From SAR92 clade bacterium H231 (lineage in GTDB: Bacteria > Pseudomonadota > Gammaproteobacteria > Pseudomonadales > Porticoccaceae): a DNA stretch of 64,000 nucleotides. Below, in pieces: positions 25,392 to 33,973 of the stretch. The notes under the pieces were generated by a model that did not search any database, had not been told where the DNA came from, and saw only the letters and a program-made list of their open reading frames with translations. The position numbers and the translations under genes were made by a program. Every line of letters starts with the position of its first letter. Positions within the stretch are counted from its first letter, which is position 1. Where the stretch lies: contig JAOALC010000002.1 of NCBI GenBank assembly GCA_025153775.1, positions 124,001 through 188,000 on the forward strand, written 5' to 3'.

Positions 25392-26990
25392 ATGGAATAT
25401 CGATCCTACTACGCGATCTATTGCGCAATTATTGTATCTCTGGGCGGTTTTGTTTTTGGCTTCGATGCCTCAGTTATCTCAGGTGTTGTTGGTCCGGTAA
25501 CCGTTGAGTTTGGCCTAACCCCTATTCAAGCTGGGTTTGTAGTCGCCGCACCCACTCTCTCCAGTGCCATTGGAACATTGCTGATCGGCCCATTGAGTGA
25601 TGCGCTTGGGCGGAAAAAAATCCTAATGTTTATTGCCTTTCTGTACCTGGTCTCTGCAGTGGGCTCGGCAATGTCTACCTCATATGTCATGTTGCTGGCA
25701 GCACGGGCACTGGGCGGATTTGCCTTTACCTCATTGATTATTGCTCCCATGTACATTGCCGAGATTGCACCGGCGCAGCGGCGCGGCAAACTGGTATCGG
25801 TCAATCAGCTAAATATTGTGGTCGGCCTGTCAGCTGCTTATTTCGCCAACTATTATATTCTAGGCCTAAGCTCGTCCGGTGCAGAGTGGGTCAGCGCCTG
25901 GGGGCTTGATCAGCAGGCCTGGCGCTGGATGCTAGGCTTTGAAATTGTCCCCGCATTGATATTTTTTATCGCTCTGTTTGCTATCCCCGACAGCCCTCGC
26001 TGGTTGATTCAAAAAGGCAGAGAGCAGGAAGCTCGCGCAGTGATGGCCAAGTTGGTGCCCGCCGATCAGGTTGATAATGAAATATCCCTGATCACCCAGA
26101 GCTCAGCTACGGAAAATGAATCGCTATGGGCACGCATTGGCGGCATTTTTGGGCCCAGAATGCGACTGGCACTAGTAGTCGGCATTATTGTGGGCGTGGT
26201 GCAACAGATTACCGGTATTAATGCGATCTTCTTCTATGCGCCAACCATCTTCGAACAGAGCGGAATTGGCACAGATGCCGCCTTCGCTCAGGCTGTATTA
26301 GTAGGTTTGATCAATGTTGTCTTCACGCTAGTAGCCATAGCCCTGATTGATCGCTGGGGCCGCAGACCATTATTGCTGGTTGGCCTGTCTGGTATAGCTA
26401 TCAGCATGGCCCTTTGCACCTATGGTTTCTCTCAGGCTACTTATGAATTGAAATCCGAGTCTGTGGCGCAAATCCAACAGATGGAAGCTGTTGGCAGCAA
26501 CTTTGATGCCGGCCAACTCAATAGCCTGGTGGGTGTGGTTTATCAGAGCGATGTGGAATTTAAGACCGCCGTCGCCGACGCCATAGGGGCCGAGGCTGCG
26601 CGCAAGTATGAGAGTGAACTGATCAAGAGTGCCGCCCAGATGAATGCAGTATTGATACTGGTGGGCATACTGGGCTTTGTGGCCTCCTTTGCTATGTCGC
26701 TGGGGCCAGTAATGTGGGCTCTGTTTAGCGAAATATTCCCCAACCAGTTGCGCGGTGTGGCCATATCTTTTGTCGGCATGATCAACAGCATGGTCAGTTT
26801 TCTGGTCCAGCTATTGTTCCCACTCGAACTCAGTGTGCTGGGCGCGGCCCTGACCTTCTTCTCATACTTTGTATTTGCGGTAATCGGTCTGATTCTGGTT
26901 GCCTGGCTACTGCCAGAAACTAAAGGCAAGTCGCTTGAAGAGCTTGAGACTATGTTTGGCAAAAAAGCCGCGGCGGCAAGCGCTACTTAA
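25392..26990 (+). CDS. MFS sugar porter with an extended periplasmic loop
   Basis: A 532-residue carrier of the sugar porter (SP) branch: GFVFGFDASVISGVV in TM1, GRKK after TM2, PDSPRWLIQKGREQEA after TM6, QQITGINAIFFYAPTIF in TM7, DRWGRRPLLL and the C-terminal PETKGKSLEELE. Twelve membrane helices are expected. The loop between TM9 and TM10 is about 70 residues (26430-26639) instead of a short turn. The frame opens at GTG 25344, but ATG 25392 has GGA nine bases upstream and I chose it. Likely imports the substrate of the preceding two enzymes. Confidence 0.9.
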   Translation: MEYRSYYAIYCAIIVSLGGFVFGFDASVISGVVGPVTVEFGLTPIQAGFVVAAPTLSSAIGTLLIGPLSDALGRKKILMFIAFLYLVSAVGSAMSTSYVMLLAARALGGFAFTSLIIAPMYIAEIAPAQRRGKLVSVNQLNIVVGLSAAYFANYYILGLSSSGAEWVSAWGLDQQAWRWMLGFEIVPALIFFIALFAIPDSPRWLIQKGREQEARAVMAKLVPADQVDNEISLITQSSATENESLWARIGGIFGPRMRLALVVGIIVGVVQQITGINAIFFYAPTIFEQSGIGTDAAFAQAVLVGLINVVFTLVAIALIDRWGRRPLLLVGLSGIAISMALCTYGFSQATYELKSESVAQIQQMEAVGSNFDAGQLNSLVGVVYQSDVEFKTAVADAIGAEAARKYESELIKSAAQMNAVLILVGILGFVASFAMSLGPVMWALFSEIFPNQLRGVAISFVGMINSMVSFLVQLLFPLELSVLGAALTFFSYFVFAVIGLILVAWLLPETKGKSLEELETMFGKKAAAASAT

Positions 26991-27031
26991 TGCTTTGTGG
27001 CTTAAACTTAGGAACAGGCTTAGGCACAGAC

Positions 27032-28249
27032 TTAAGTAGCATAAGCCAGAGACGGCATGCTGGTTTTAAAGCGGAAAAACATAAATGTGTAAATCAGCAT
27101 AGCCAATAAAGCTGCCCCGGAACACATCAGGAATACCGAGCTGTAACCCAGCTGTAAACCCAGAATTGAGGCCGCTAGATTAGGTCCGATAATCTGACCC
27201 AGACCCTGAGCCGCAGGCATCAGCGCTGCATATTTACCGACCGGATCAATATTGGCAATAGTTGACATCTGATAGACATCAATAAAAATCCACAGCAGAT
27301 TGAATGAGAATACACTCACCAGCAAGGTCATATCGGTAATACCGTTGACCAGCAGGCCTACAATCAGTCCCATGGTCAATAGGGCCACCAGCAAAGGTCG
27401 CAGCAGACCAAAGCGATTACTGAGTACAGTGGCAAAGGCACAGCCGACTAGGCTGCAAAATGATGACCACACCAGCACCTGATTAATCCATGAGGGAGTA
27501 GCCTTATCATTTAGGGCCGCCAATTCAATATAGGTCCAGTAGGAGCCAATGTTGATATAAGTTATCACCATGGCAGCCAAGCATAACCAGGGCACATAGT
27601 TGGGCATGGCCGCCTGTCTAGGCTCCATAGTTGCTGCCTGGGGCGCCAATTCAGATTCGACAGCTACCTCTCTAGCAACGGCATAAGGCGGAATCCAACG
27701 GATAAATGGCAGGGTAATCAGAAAGCAACAGATAAACACCCAGTAAATACCGGCCATAGACAGTAAGGGTAAAAAGTGCAGCTCGAGAGCCTGAGAAAAG
27801 GCGAAGGCAAACAACATGGCATTGTAGGCTAAGGCTGGCTTGGAACTTGCGCCCAGGGAAGTCACGGCCACCGCCGTATAAATACCGCTGCCAAACCCTG
27901 CCAACAGCCGCAGCCACAGCACCTGGTTGTAATCCACCAGGGTTATACAGAGCCAATTGGCCAGCACCGCAATACCCAAACCACAGATAACCAGCCAGCG
28001 GCGATTTACCCTGGAGATCAGCAATGAAGTCAGTATGGCACCTAGTGACAGGCCGCCCAGATCAGCTCCTGCGACCCGGCCCACCTCTACCTCAGAAAAG
28101 CCTAGCAATGTAACCCAGGCGGTACTGATAACAGGAATACCCACCAACACGCCATAGCCAACCAAGGTCATATACAGACTGATAACAATGGTTCGCCAAC
28201 TATCAAATGGTGATTTACTGATCGAAGATAGGTTACTCGCTGTGCTCAT
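27032..28249 (-). CDS. MFS transporter, 12 TM
   Basis: A 405-residue major facilitator with twelve hydrophobic segments; the N-terminal half has the loop RVNRRW after TM2. It belongs to a poorly characterised YbfB/MFS_1-like branch and its substrate is unknown. A G-rich run (GGGGGGG) six bases before ATG acts as ribosome binding site. It converges on the sugar porter; both genes end in the identical nine bases GCTACTTAA, producing a 9-bp inverted repeat across the 41-base gap. Confidence 0.85.
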   Translation of the reverse strand: MSTASNLSSISKSPFDSWRTIVISLYMTLVGYGVLVGIPVISTAWVTLLGFSEVEVGRVAGADLGGLSLGAILTSLLISRVNRRWLVICGLGIAVLANWLCITLVDYNQVLWLRLLAGFGSGIYTAVAVTSLGASSKPALAYNAMLFAFAFSQALELHFLPLLSMAGIYWVFICCFLITLPFIRWIPPYAVAREVAVESELAPQAATMEPRQAAMPNYVPWLCLAAMVITYINIGSYWTYIELAALNDKATPSWINQVLVWSSFCSLVGCAFATVLSNRFGLLRPLLVALLTMGLIVGLLVNGITDMTLLVSVFSFNLLWIFIDVYQMSTIANIDPVGKYAALMPAAQGLGQIIGPNLAASILGLQLGYSSVFLMCSGAALLAMLIYTFMFFRFKTSMPSLAYAT

Positions 28250-28345
28250 GCTAGCCCCCCCGCAGTTTTTATAGGCCCCTGGGGGCTGATTTTTTATTAT
28301 TCAGATCATAGTGCCAGTTATCGAGGTAATATTAAACCTTCAGAA

Positions 28346-28852
28346 TTATCCCGGCAGCAGGTTATCCAAGCCAATAACCAGCAAGCCAAGACCCAGGGCC
28401 CAAATCATACTCGCAGCTATATCGAATAAACTGAACTTCAACCGGCTAGTGCCACTGATCCCCACCAACATGGGCACCAAGCTTCTTACAGCGGTCATCA
28501 GGCGGCCTAAAATAATGGCGGCAGCGCCGTACTTCAAGATAAAAGCCTCAGCTTTTTGCAGCTGCTCAGCACGTTTGATCGCAAAAGGCTGCTGATGAAA
28601 TTTGGGTCCTATCCAGCGGCCTAGGTAAAACCCTATATGGTCCGAAAGGCAGGCTCCGACGAACGCCAGCGGCACTATCTGTGATAGCGTTGCTATCTGT
28701 TCGGTATAGAGAACCGTGGAAACTGTTAAAAGAATAACTCCTGAGACCAGCAGACCTACGCCTGGGCAAGCCTCGAGAAATGCCAGCACCGGCACCGCCA
28801 TCCAGGCATTCTGTTTGTTAGCGTTTAACCAGTTTAAAATAAAGTCGTCCAT
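28346..28852 (-). CDS. DedA/SNARE-associated family membrane protein
   Basis: A 168-residue DedA-type (VTT domain) protein. Landmarks are LAFLEACPGVGLLVSG, the PLAFVGACLSDHIGFYLGRWIGPKF segment and the GRLMTAVRSLVPMLVGISG motif with the conserved Arg. DedA proteins act in undecaprenyl phosphate or phospholipid flipping. The open frame is 24 codons longer, but the ATG at 28852 begins seven bases after the stop of the ABC permease gene and gives a normal N-terminus; it is the last gene of the ABC operon. Confidence 0.85.
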   Translation of the reverse strand: MDDFILNWLNANKQNAWMAVPVLAFLEACPGVGLLVSGVILLTVSTVLYTEQIATLSQIVPLAFVGACLSDHIGFYLGRWIGPKFHQQPFAIKRAEQLQKAEAFILKYGAAAIILGRLMTAVRSLVPMLVGISGTSRLKFSLFDIAASMIWALGLGLLVIGLDNLLPG

Positions 28853-28859
28853 GGCAGCA

Positions 28860-30095
28860 TTACTCGTAGCGCAGCGCATCAATGGGATCAAGATTGGCCG
28901 CTTTAGATGCTGGAATAATGCCAAATATCAATCCTATGCCCGCACTAAAGCCAAAGGACAGAACAACGGCCCACATAGGCACAGTGGCTGCGGGCAAATC
29001 TGTAACTGTACTGATTAGCGAACCCGCGCCAAAACCTAGTAGCAAGCCGATTAGCCCGCCCAGCAAGCACAGGAACACAGCTTCAATCAGAAACTGCAGC
29101 AGGATATCAAAGCGAGTTGCTCCCAGAGCTTTCTGTATACCGATCTCTCTGGTGCGCTCGGTTACCGAGACCAACATAATATTCATAATACCTATGCCAC
29201 CCACCAGCAGTGAGATACCCACAATGCCACCCAGCACCAGGGTGGTGCTGCCAATAATCTGATTAAAGGTATCGAGCATTTGATCAGCCGTGGCAATCTT
29301 AAAATCGTCGGCCGTCTCTTTATTGAGTTTGTGGTTACGGCGCAGCAGGTTCTTCAGATGCTGCTTTATCTGCCCCATATTCTGCATATCATCCACCTGT
29401 AAACTGATGGAGATATCTGGCTCATCGGCCCCACCCAGTAGGGCGCGAGTGGTACTGTAGGGTAGAAGAATAAAGTCATCCTGATCAAAGCCCAGCAACT
29501 TACCGCGTTTTTCCGCGATACCTATAATCTTGAACCATTCTCCAGACACACTGAGATACTGGCCGATCGGGTCGCCTTTAATATCAACCTTATTAAGAAT
29601 AGAGGGCCCTAGAACAGCCACTCGACGGCGACTTTTGTCATCACTGCTATTAAAGAAGCGGCCAAAATCTGGATAGACTGTATAGAGCTTTTGATAGGTA
29701 GATGCTGTACCTATCACCATGGTGTCCGCAGATTGACCTCTGTAGGAGATCACCGCATTGGGACCCCAGACACGCACTGTGGGCGTGACATTACTAATGC
29801 CCTTTACCCTATGCTTGATCTCGAGAAAGTCATCGTAGCTAAGTTTTGCATTAACTCCCTGAAGTCGCGCTTTGCGTGGCGTATAGGAATCAATATTGAT
29901 CACATTGGTGCCCATGCCATCAAATTCCTGACTGATACTGGCACTAAAGCCCTGCACCACAGAGACCACTGCAATCACTGAAGCAACGCCGATAATAATA
30001 CCCAATGTGGTTAAAAAGCTGCGAAACCCATGGGCAAAGATCGACTGACCAGCGGAGCGAGTGCCCTCAATAATTTTAAAAGCTAGGCTAGGCAT
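28860..30095 (-). CDS. MacB-type ABC transporter permease
   Basis: A 411-residue permease of the MacB/FtsX family: one TM near FRSFLTTLGIIIGVASVIAV, a large periplasmic MacB_PCD domain (about residues 50-260), and three C-terminal TMs in the FtsX domain (SVTERTREIGIQKALGATR before TM2). Such proteins are mechanotransmission exporters rather than classic pores. In E. coli MacB the ATPase and permease are fused; here they are separate and overlap by eight bases. Confidence 0.92.
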   Translation of the reverse strand: MPSLAFKIIEGTRSAGQSIFAHGFRSFLTTLGIIIGVASVIAVVSVVQGFSASISQEFDGMGTNVINIDSYTPRKARLQGVNAKLSYDDFLEIKHRVKGISNVTPTVRVWGPNAVISYRGQSADTMVIGTASTYQKLYTVYPDFGRFFNSSDDKSRRRVAVLGPSILNKVDIKGDPIGQYLSVSGEWFKIIGIAEKRGKLLGFDQDDFILLPYSTTRALLGGADEPDISISLQVDDMQNMGQIKQHLKNLLRRNHKLNKETADDFKIATADQMLDTFNQIIGSTTLVLGGIVGISLLVGGIGIMNIMLVSVTERTREIGIQKALGATRFDILLQFLIEAVFLCLLGGLIGLLLGFGAGSLISTVTDLPAATVPMWAVVLSFGFSAGIGLIFGIIPASKAANLDPIDALRYE

Positions 30096-30825
30096 TGGAA
30101 CCTGATCGCTTAGCTTTAGAAATTACAGTTTGGCTGTTGGTGGCATCAGAGATAAGTCGCCCATCCTTCAGAGTAATCACCCGCCTGCAGCGATCGGCAA
30201 TTTCCTGCTCATGGGTGACTATAATCAATGTCTGCCCATCGTTATGTAGCTGGTCAAATAGAGCCATAATCTCAACCGTAGTCGAAGAATCCAGATTGCC
30301 CGTGGGCTCATCAGCCAACAAAATAGCCGGCTTGGTTACCAGAGCACGGGCAATAGCAACCCGCTGGCGCTGGCCACCAGATAACTGGTTAGGTACATGA
30401 TCCATACGGTCCTGCAGTCCCACCATACTCAGTGCTTCCTGCGCTCGCTGCTTGCGCTCATCAATAGGAACACCGCGATAAATCAGAGGCTGCATTACAT
30501 TTTGCAAGGCTGAGGCACGGGGCAAGAGATTAAAGTTTTGAAAAATAAAACCAATTTCACGATTGCGGATACCCGCCAGGCTGTTTTCGTCGAGGGTGGC
30601 AACATTGGTCCCCTTGAGACGATATTCTCCATCAGTAGGATAATCCAGACATCCCAGCAAATTCATCAGGGTCGACTTTCCCGACCCAGAGGATCCAACA
30701 ATAGCAATATAGTCATTGAGATAAATATCCAGATCTATGCCATTTAGAGCATAAAAACCTTCACTGCCCATCATGTAATGCTTGGCAATCGATCTCAGTT
30801 CAATAATGATCTCGGCAGGGTTCAC
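30088..30825 (-). CDS. ABC transporter ATP-binding protein (MacB/LolD type)
   Basis: A 245-residue ATPase with Walker A GSSGSGKSTLMNLLG, Q-loop IFQNFNLLP, signature LSGGQRQRVAIARAL, Walker B ILLADEPTGNLD and H-loop VTHE. The DEPTGNLD form is typical of the MacB/LolD/FtsE group. It overlaps the adaptor gene upstream (four bases) and the permease downstream (eight bases), so the three form one machine. Confidence 0.95.
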   Translation of the reverse strand: MNPAEIIIELRSIAKHYMMGSEGFYALNGIDLDIYLNDYIAIVGSSGSGKSTLMNLLGCLDYPTDGEYRLKGTNVATLDENSLAGIRNREIGFIFQNFNLLPRASALQNVMQPLIYRGVPIDERKQRAQEALSMVGLQDRMDHVPNQLSGGQRQRVAIARALVTKPAILLADEPTGNLDSSTTVEIMALFDQLHNDGQTLIIVTHEQEIADRCRRVITLKDGRLISDATNSQTVISKAKRSGSNA

Positions 30826-32054
30826 TGGTCTTTTTTCTCAATTTCTTGAACAGCACTACCCTGGTCCAGTTTGGCCAAAACTCTTGCAGGCCCGGTAATA
30901 ACCTGATCACCCGCATCTAACCCGGCAATAATTTCCTGTAATTGATCATTGGAAATCCCCAGTTCCACATCGCGTTTAACCGCTTCACCATTGACCATAA
31001 TAAAGACATAGGTGTTGGAGCTGGACGAATCTGCAGCTGAGATCGAGATGGAATTAGAATCCTGTTCTGTCGCAACCTCGGGCTCATCGTCACTCAGCTC
31101 TTTATAGATAATCGCTTCGATAGGCACAGCAACTTTGTTGCCTTTTACACTGGTATAGATTTCTGCGCGACAACTCATGCCCGGACGAATATCAATATCC
31201 TCCGCGTCATCGAGCAAAATTTTGACTGTAAAGCTCAGACCCTGGCGACGATCGGTTCGCTTAGCCGAAGTGGCAATACTCTGCACCTCGCCCACCAGGG
31301 CTTTGTCCGGAAAAGCCACCGCAAAAATATCGGCCTTTTGATCAATGCGCACATTGGCAATATCCGCCTCATCGACTTCGACCTCAACCAGTATTGAAGA
31401 TGGGTCGGCCACTGTTATCAGATTGGACCCCGCAATATTAGTGGTACCACTGATCGCAGTTTCACCCACTTTAATATCGACAGAGGTGGCCACACCGTTT
31501 ATGGGTGAACGAAAAACTGTTTTCTCCAGACGCTCAAGTGCCTTATCCAGAGTCGCCTGAGCCTGGAGTAAAGCTTCTTCTCGAGAGCGCAAATCTATCT
31601 TAGCCAGCGCATACTGGTTCTCTACTAACTCAAACGCGTCCTGGCCAATCATCTTGCGCTCGTAGAGGTTCAGATTGCGCTGCCACTGCGAAGCGATATT
31701 CTCCAGCTGCTTCTGTTGCCGTTCTATAGCGATAGTCTGGATACGCACATAGGCGCTCTGCTGTTCCACATCGGCATTAAATGTGCGCGGCTCAAGGCGC
31801 ATTAAGATCTGCCCCTGAGAGACAGAGTCACCCTCTTCTATCAATACTTCGCTGACCTGCCCTATCACCTCTGAACGCAACTGCACCTGCTCTTTATAAA
31901 TAAGAGTTCCAGATGCAAGGATCGAGCTTTTAATCTCCTGAACCTCAGCAGTGGCAATATTGACCTTGGTCGCCTCTCTTGAGCCCTGACTTTTAAAATA
32001 AGCCAGAGACACCAGGGCAACAATAGCCACCGCAATAATGATATTTTTTTTCAT
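30822..32054 (-). CDS. MacA-like periplasmic adaptor (membrane fusion protein)
   Basis: A 410-residue HlyD/MacA-family adaptor with an N-terminal signal anchor (residues 4-22), split lipoyl/barrel-sandwich domain (SEVIGQVSEVLIEEGDSV and FRSPINGVATSVDIKVGE), an alpha-helical coiled-coil hairpin between them (about 90-180), and beta-barrel and membrane-proximal domains. It would connect the MacB-like permease with an outer-membrane duct; no TolC gene is in the window. A Ser-rich insertion around residues 325-345 (SISISAADSSSSNTY) is unusual. Confidence 0.9.
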   Translation of the reverse strand: MKKNIIIAVAIVALVSLAYFKSQGSREATKVNIATAEVQEIKSSILASGTLIYKEQVQLRSEVIGQVSEVLIEEGDSVSQGQILMRLEPRTFNADVEQQSAYVRIQTIAIERQQKQLENIASQWQRNLNLYERKMIGQDAFELVENQYALAKIDLRSREEALLQAQATLDKALERLEKTVFRSPINGVATSVDIKVGETAISGTTNIAGSNLITVADPSSILVEVEVDEADIANVRIDQKADIFAVAFPDKALVGEVQSIATSAKRTDRRQGLSFTVKILLDDAEDIDIRPGMSCRAEIYTSVKGNKVAVPIEAIIYKELSDDEPEVATEQDSNSISISAADSSSSNTYVFIMVNGEAVKRDVELGISNDQLQEIIAGLDAGDQVITGPARVLAKLDQGSAVQEIEKKDQ

Positions 32055-32070
32055 GTTGTTCTCTAATTCT

Positions 32071-32784
32071 TTATGCGGAGAAGATAATTATTAGCGCCCA
32101 GATACCATAGATCAGGGCATAGGGTGCGGCGGCAATAGTCGCAGCCTTTTTGGTATCAATGCCCAACCAAGACTTTAGGCCAATCGCAATAAGTGCAATG
32201 CTCCAGAACATAAATGCGTCCAGACCACTGAGAAATCCAAACCAGGGGTTTGAGGAATCAACACCAAATATAAGACTATTCAGTGTGGTTACTCCCAGGT
32301 CCTCAAGGGCGACCATGCCATCGGTAGAAAACAGCACTAATAGCATGGAGAGTATTGCAGTGACCAGATGGGGCATGCTGATCCACCAACTAAAGCCAAA
32401 CCAGTTGCCATAGCTGTATTCGTCCTTCACCTGCCATTTCGCGACTATATTTAAATACAAAGCTAAAATGGCATTCATTAGTAGCAAGGCTACAACACCG
32501 CCTACAGTGCTCGACCAGACCATGGGCGTCACAGTCAAAAATTCTCCAGCCGCAGCTAGCTCCTCCTGACTGAGTTCCTGATCTGCGGCCATTTGGTCGA
32601 GCAGGCCCTCTTTTAACCAGGCAAAATCAACGCTGGCAAAATAATATAGAAACAGAGCGATAATACTTCCAGAAACAAGCACAAAAGGCACCAGCCAACT
32701 AGGCTTTTCAGATTTTATTGTTTCGAATGTGGCGGAGGGTGCGACAAGTACATTGAAACTAGCTCTAAAAGATTTGGCTAACAT
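32071..32784 (-). CDS. YIP1 family inner membrane protein
   Basis: A 237-residue protein with a short cytoplasmic N-terminus containing APSATFETIKSEKPSW, then five membrane helices in the YIP1 domain pattern. Bacterial YIP1 proteins often accompany MacAB-type transporters; function unknown. The frame opens 12 codons earlier, but ATG 32784 has AAGGAG seven bases upstream. First gene of the YIP1-adaptor-ATPase-permease-DedA operon, with 16 bases to the adaptor. Confidence 0.82.
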   Translation of the reverse strand: MLAKSFRASFNVLVAPSATFETIKSEKPSWLVPFVLVSGSIIALFLYYFASVDFAWLKEGLLDQMAADQELSQEELAAAGEFLTVTPMVWSSTVGGVVALLLMNAILALYLNIVAKWQVKDEYSYGNWFGFSWWISMPHLVTAILSMLLVLFSTDGMVALEDLGVTTLNSLIFGVDSSNPWFGFLSGLDAFMFWSIALIAIGLKSWLGIDTKKAATIAAAPYALIYGIWALIIIFSA

Positions 32785-32931
32785 TTTCTGTCTCCTTAGC
32801 TTGATAATTGCTGGCCCCATTTAACTGCGGCTTCTAAGCCTTACTTTAACCAGTTTAGGCAGGGATTTATACCACTGATTACGGGCTTTCACGCCCATCA
32901 CCCCGCGGTTAGCAGTATAGGCTGCTGGATA

Positions 32932-33813
32932 TTAGGCCTGATTTGCCATCGCCATAAACTCAGCCACAATTGGGTCACTTAGCTTCTTCTTAAAACAGCA
33001 GAGCCCCAGGTCAAAAGGCGCGATACTGGTATCAGACAGTATCTGAATACGGTCTTTTACCGGGCTATTATCCACCACCACAATAGGTGACAGACCAATA
33101 CCGCAGCCAAGCGCCACCATACTGACTAGGGCCTCTTGCCCTGACACCTGCGCATAGACATTGGGGCGGCCTGAGTATTTCTGTCGAAACCACTGTTCAA
33201 AGCGTTTTCGCGCCACCCCATGCTCCGGCAAAATAATAGGCAGATCTGCCCAGTCAATAGCCTCAGCCTGCCAGGCTTGCTTAACCGAGCAATTAATATT
33301 GGGGGCCACTATCGCCAGTGGCACAGTAGCTATAGTTTGGAAGTGAATACTACTGGCTAAATCATCGGGACGGGCAGCAATCGCCAGATCAACGCGCTGA
33401 TTTTTAATCTGATCTATACCGTCGGCGGCATCACCAGTGTCCAGGTTAATATCAATATTGGGATGAGCCTGGCGGAATTTTTCCAGTAGCGGCGGTAGAT
33501 AAGAGTAAGAAGCTGTGACCGAGCAGTAGATATTTAGCGAGCCCGACAGTTCCTCCTGAGACGAATTGAGCGACTGCTTTAAAGACTCAAACTGAGATAT
33601 TTGCTGGTCCGCATAGCTGAGAAATTTTTTGCCTTCACTGGTCAGCAGCACCGAGCGATTATCACGGATTAGTAACTGACTGCCCAATTCATCCTCGAGA
33701 CGCTGAATCGTGCGACTCAATGTCGACGGGCTCAGGTGATAGGCACTGGCAGTTTTGCCAAAGTGCAGACTATTAGCCAGATGCTGAAAAAGCTTTAGTG
33801 ATCGACTGTCCAT
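32932..33813 (-). CDS. ilvY: LysR-type activator IlvY
   Basis: A 293-residue LysR regulator: N-terminal helix-turn-helix (residues 1-60, FGKTASAYHLSPSTLSRTIQRLE) and a C-terminal periplasmic-binding-like effector domain. It is divergent from ilvC, as IlvY is in enterobacteria, where it activates ilvC in response to acetolactate or acetohydroxybutyrate. The intergenic region holds the palindrome TTGCA-N5-TGCAA expected for IlvY. Confidence 0.92.
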   Translation of the reverse strand: MDSRSLKLFQHLANSLHFGKTASAYHLSPSTLSRTIQRLEDELGSQLLIRDNRSVLLTSEGKKFLSYADQQISQFESLKQSLNSSQEELSGSLNIYCSVTASYSYLPPLLEKFRQAHPNIDINLDTGDAADGIDQIKNQRVDLAIAARPDDLASSIHFQTIATVPLAIVAPNINCSVKQAWQAEAIDWADLPIILPEHGVARKRFEQWFRQKYSGRPNVYAQVSGQEALVSMVALGCGIGLSPIVVVDNSPVKDRIQILSDTSIAPFDLGLCCFKKKLSDPIVAEFMAMANQA

Positions 33814-33842
33814 GGCTGCAGCTTACGCCTGCAAGCCTAGTA

Positions 33843-33857
33843 TTGCAAAATATGCAA
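33843..33857 (+). promoter_or_regulatory. Likely IlvY operator
   Basis: TTGCAAAATATGCAA is a 5-bp inverted repeat with a 5-base centre and fits the LysR T-N11-A form (T33844, A33856) as well as the TTGCAA halves known for E. coli IlvY sites. Its centre is about 65 bases before the predicted ilvC transcription start, the classical LysR recognition position. Confidence 0.6.
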
Positions 33858-33879
33858 CATAATGATGAATATATATCGT

Positions 33880-33908
33880 TTTAAGCAACATTTAAAACTG
33901 GTTACAAT
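33880..33908 (+). promoter_or_regulatory. ilvC promoter
   Basis: TACAAT (33903-33908) is a five-of-six -10 box; 17 bases upstream TTTAAG (33880-33885) is a poor -35, as expected for a promoter needing activation by IlvY. The transcription start would be near 33915, about 60 bases before ilvC. Confidence 0.5.
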
Positions 33909-33973
33909 GCCGCCCAGACAGATTGCAACTCAACATTTAACAGCCGCCATTAGTAGGTGGCCGGAGACCAACA

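Noticed and set aside
28274-28296. GC-rich hairpin followed by a T run between the MFS and DedA genes
   Set aside because: The T run is on the plus strand, but both flanking genes are on the minus strand, so no transcript would need this terminator; the stem is also short.
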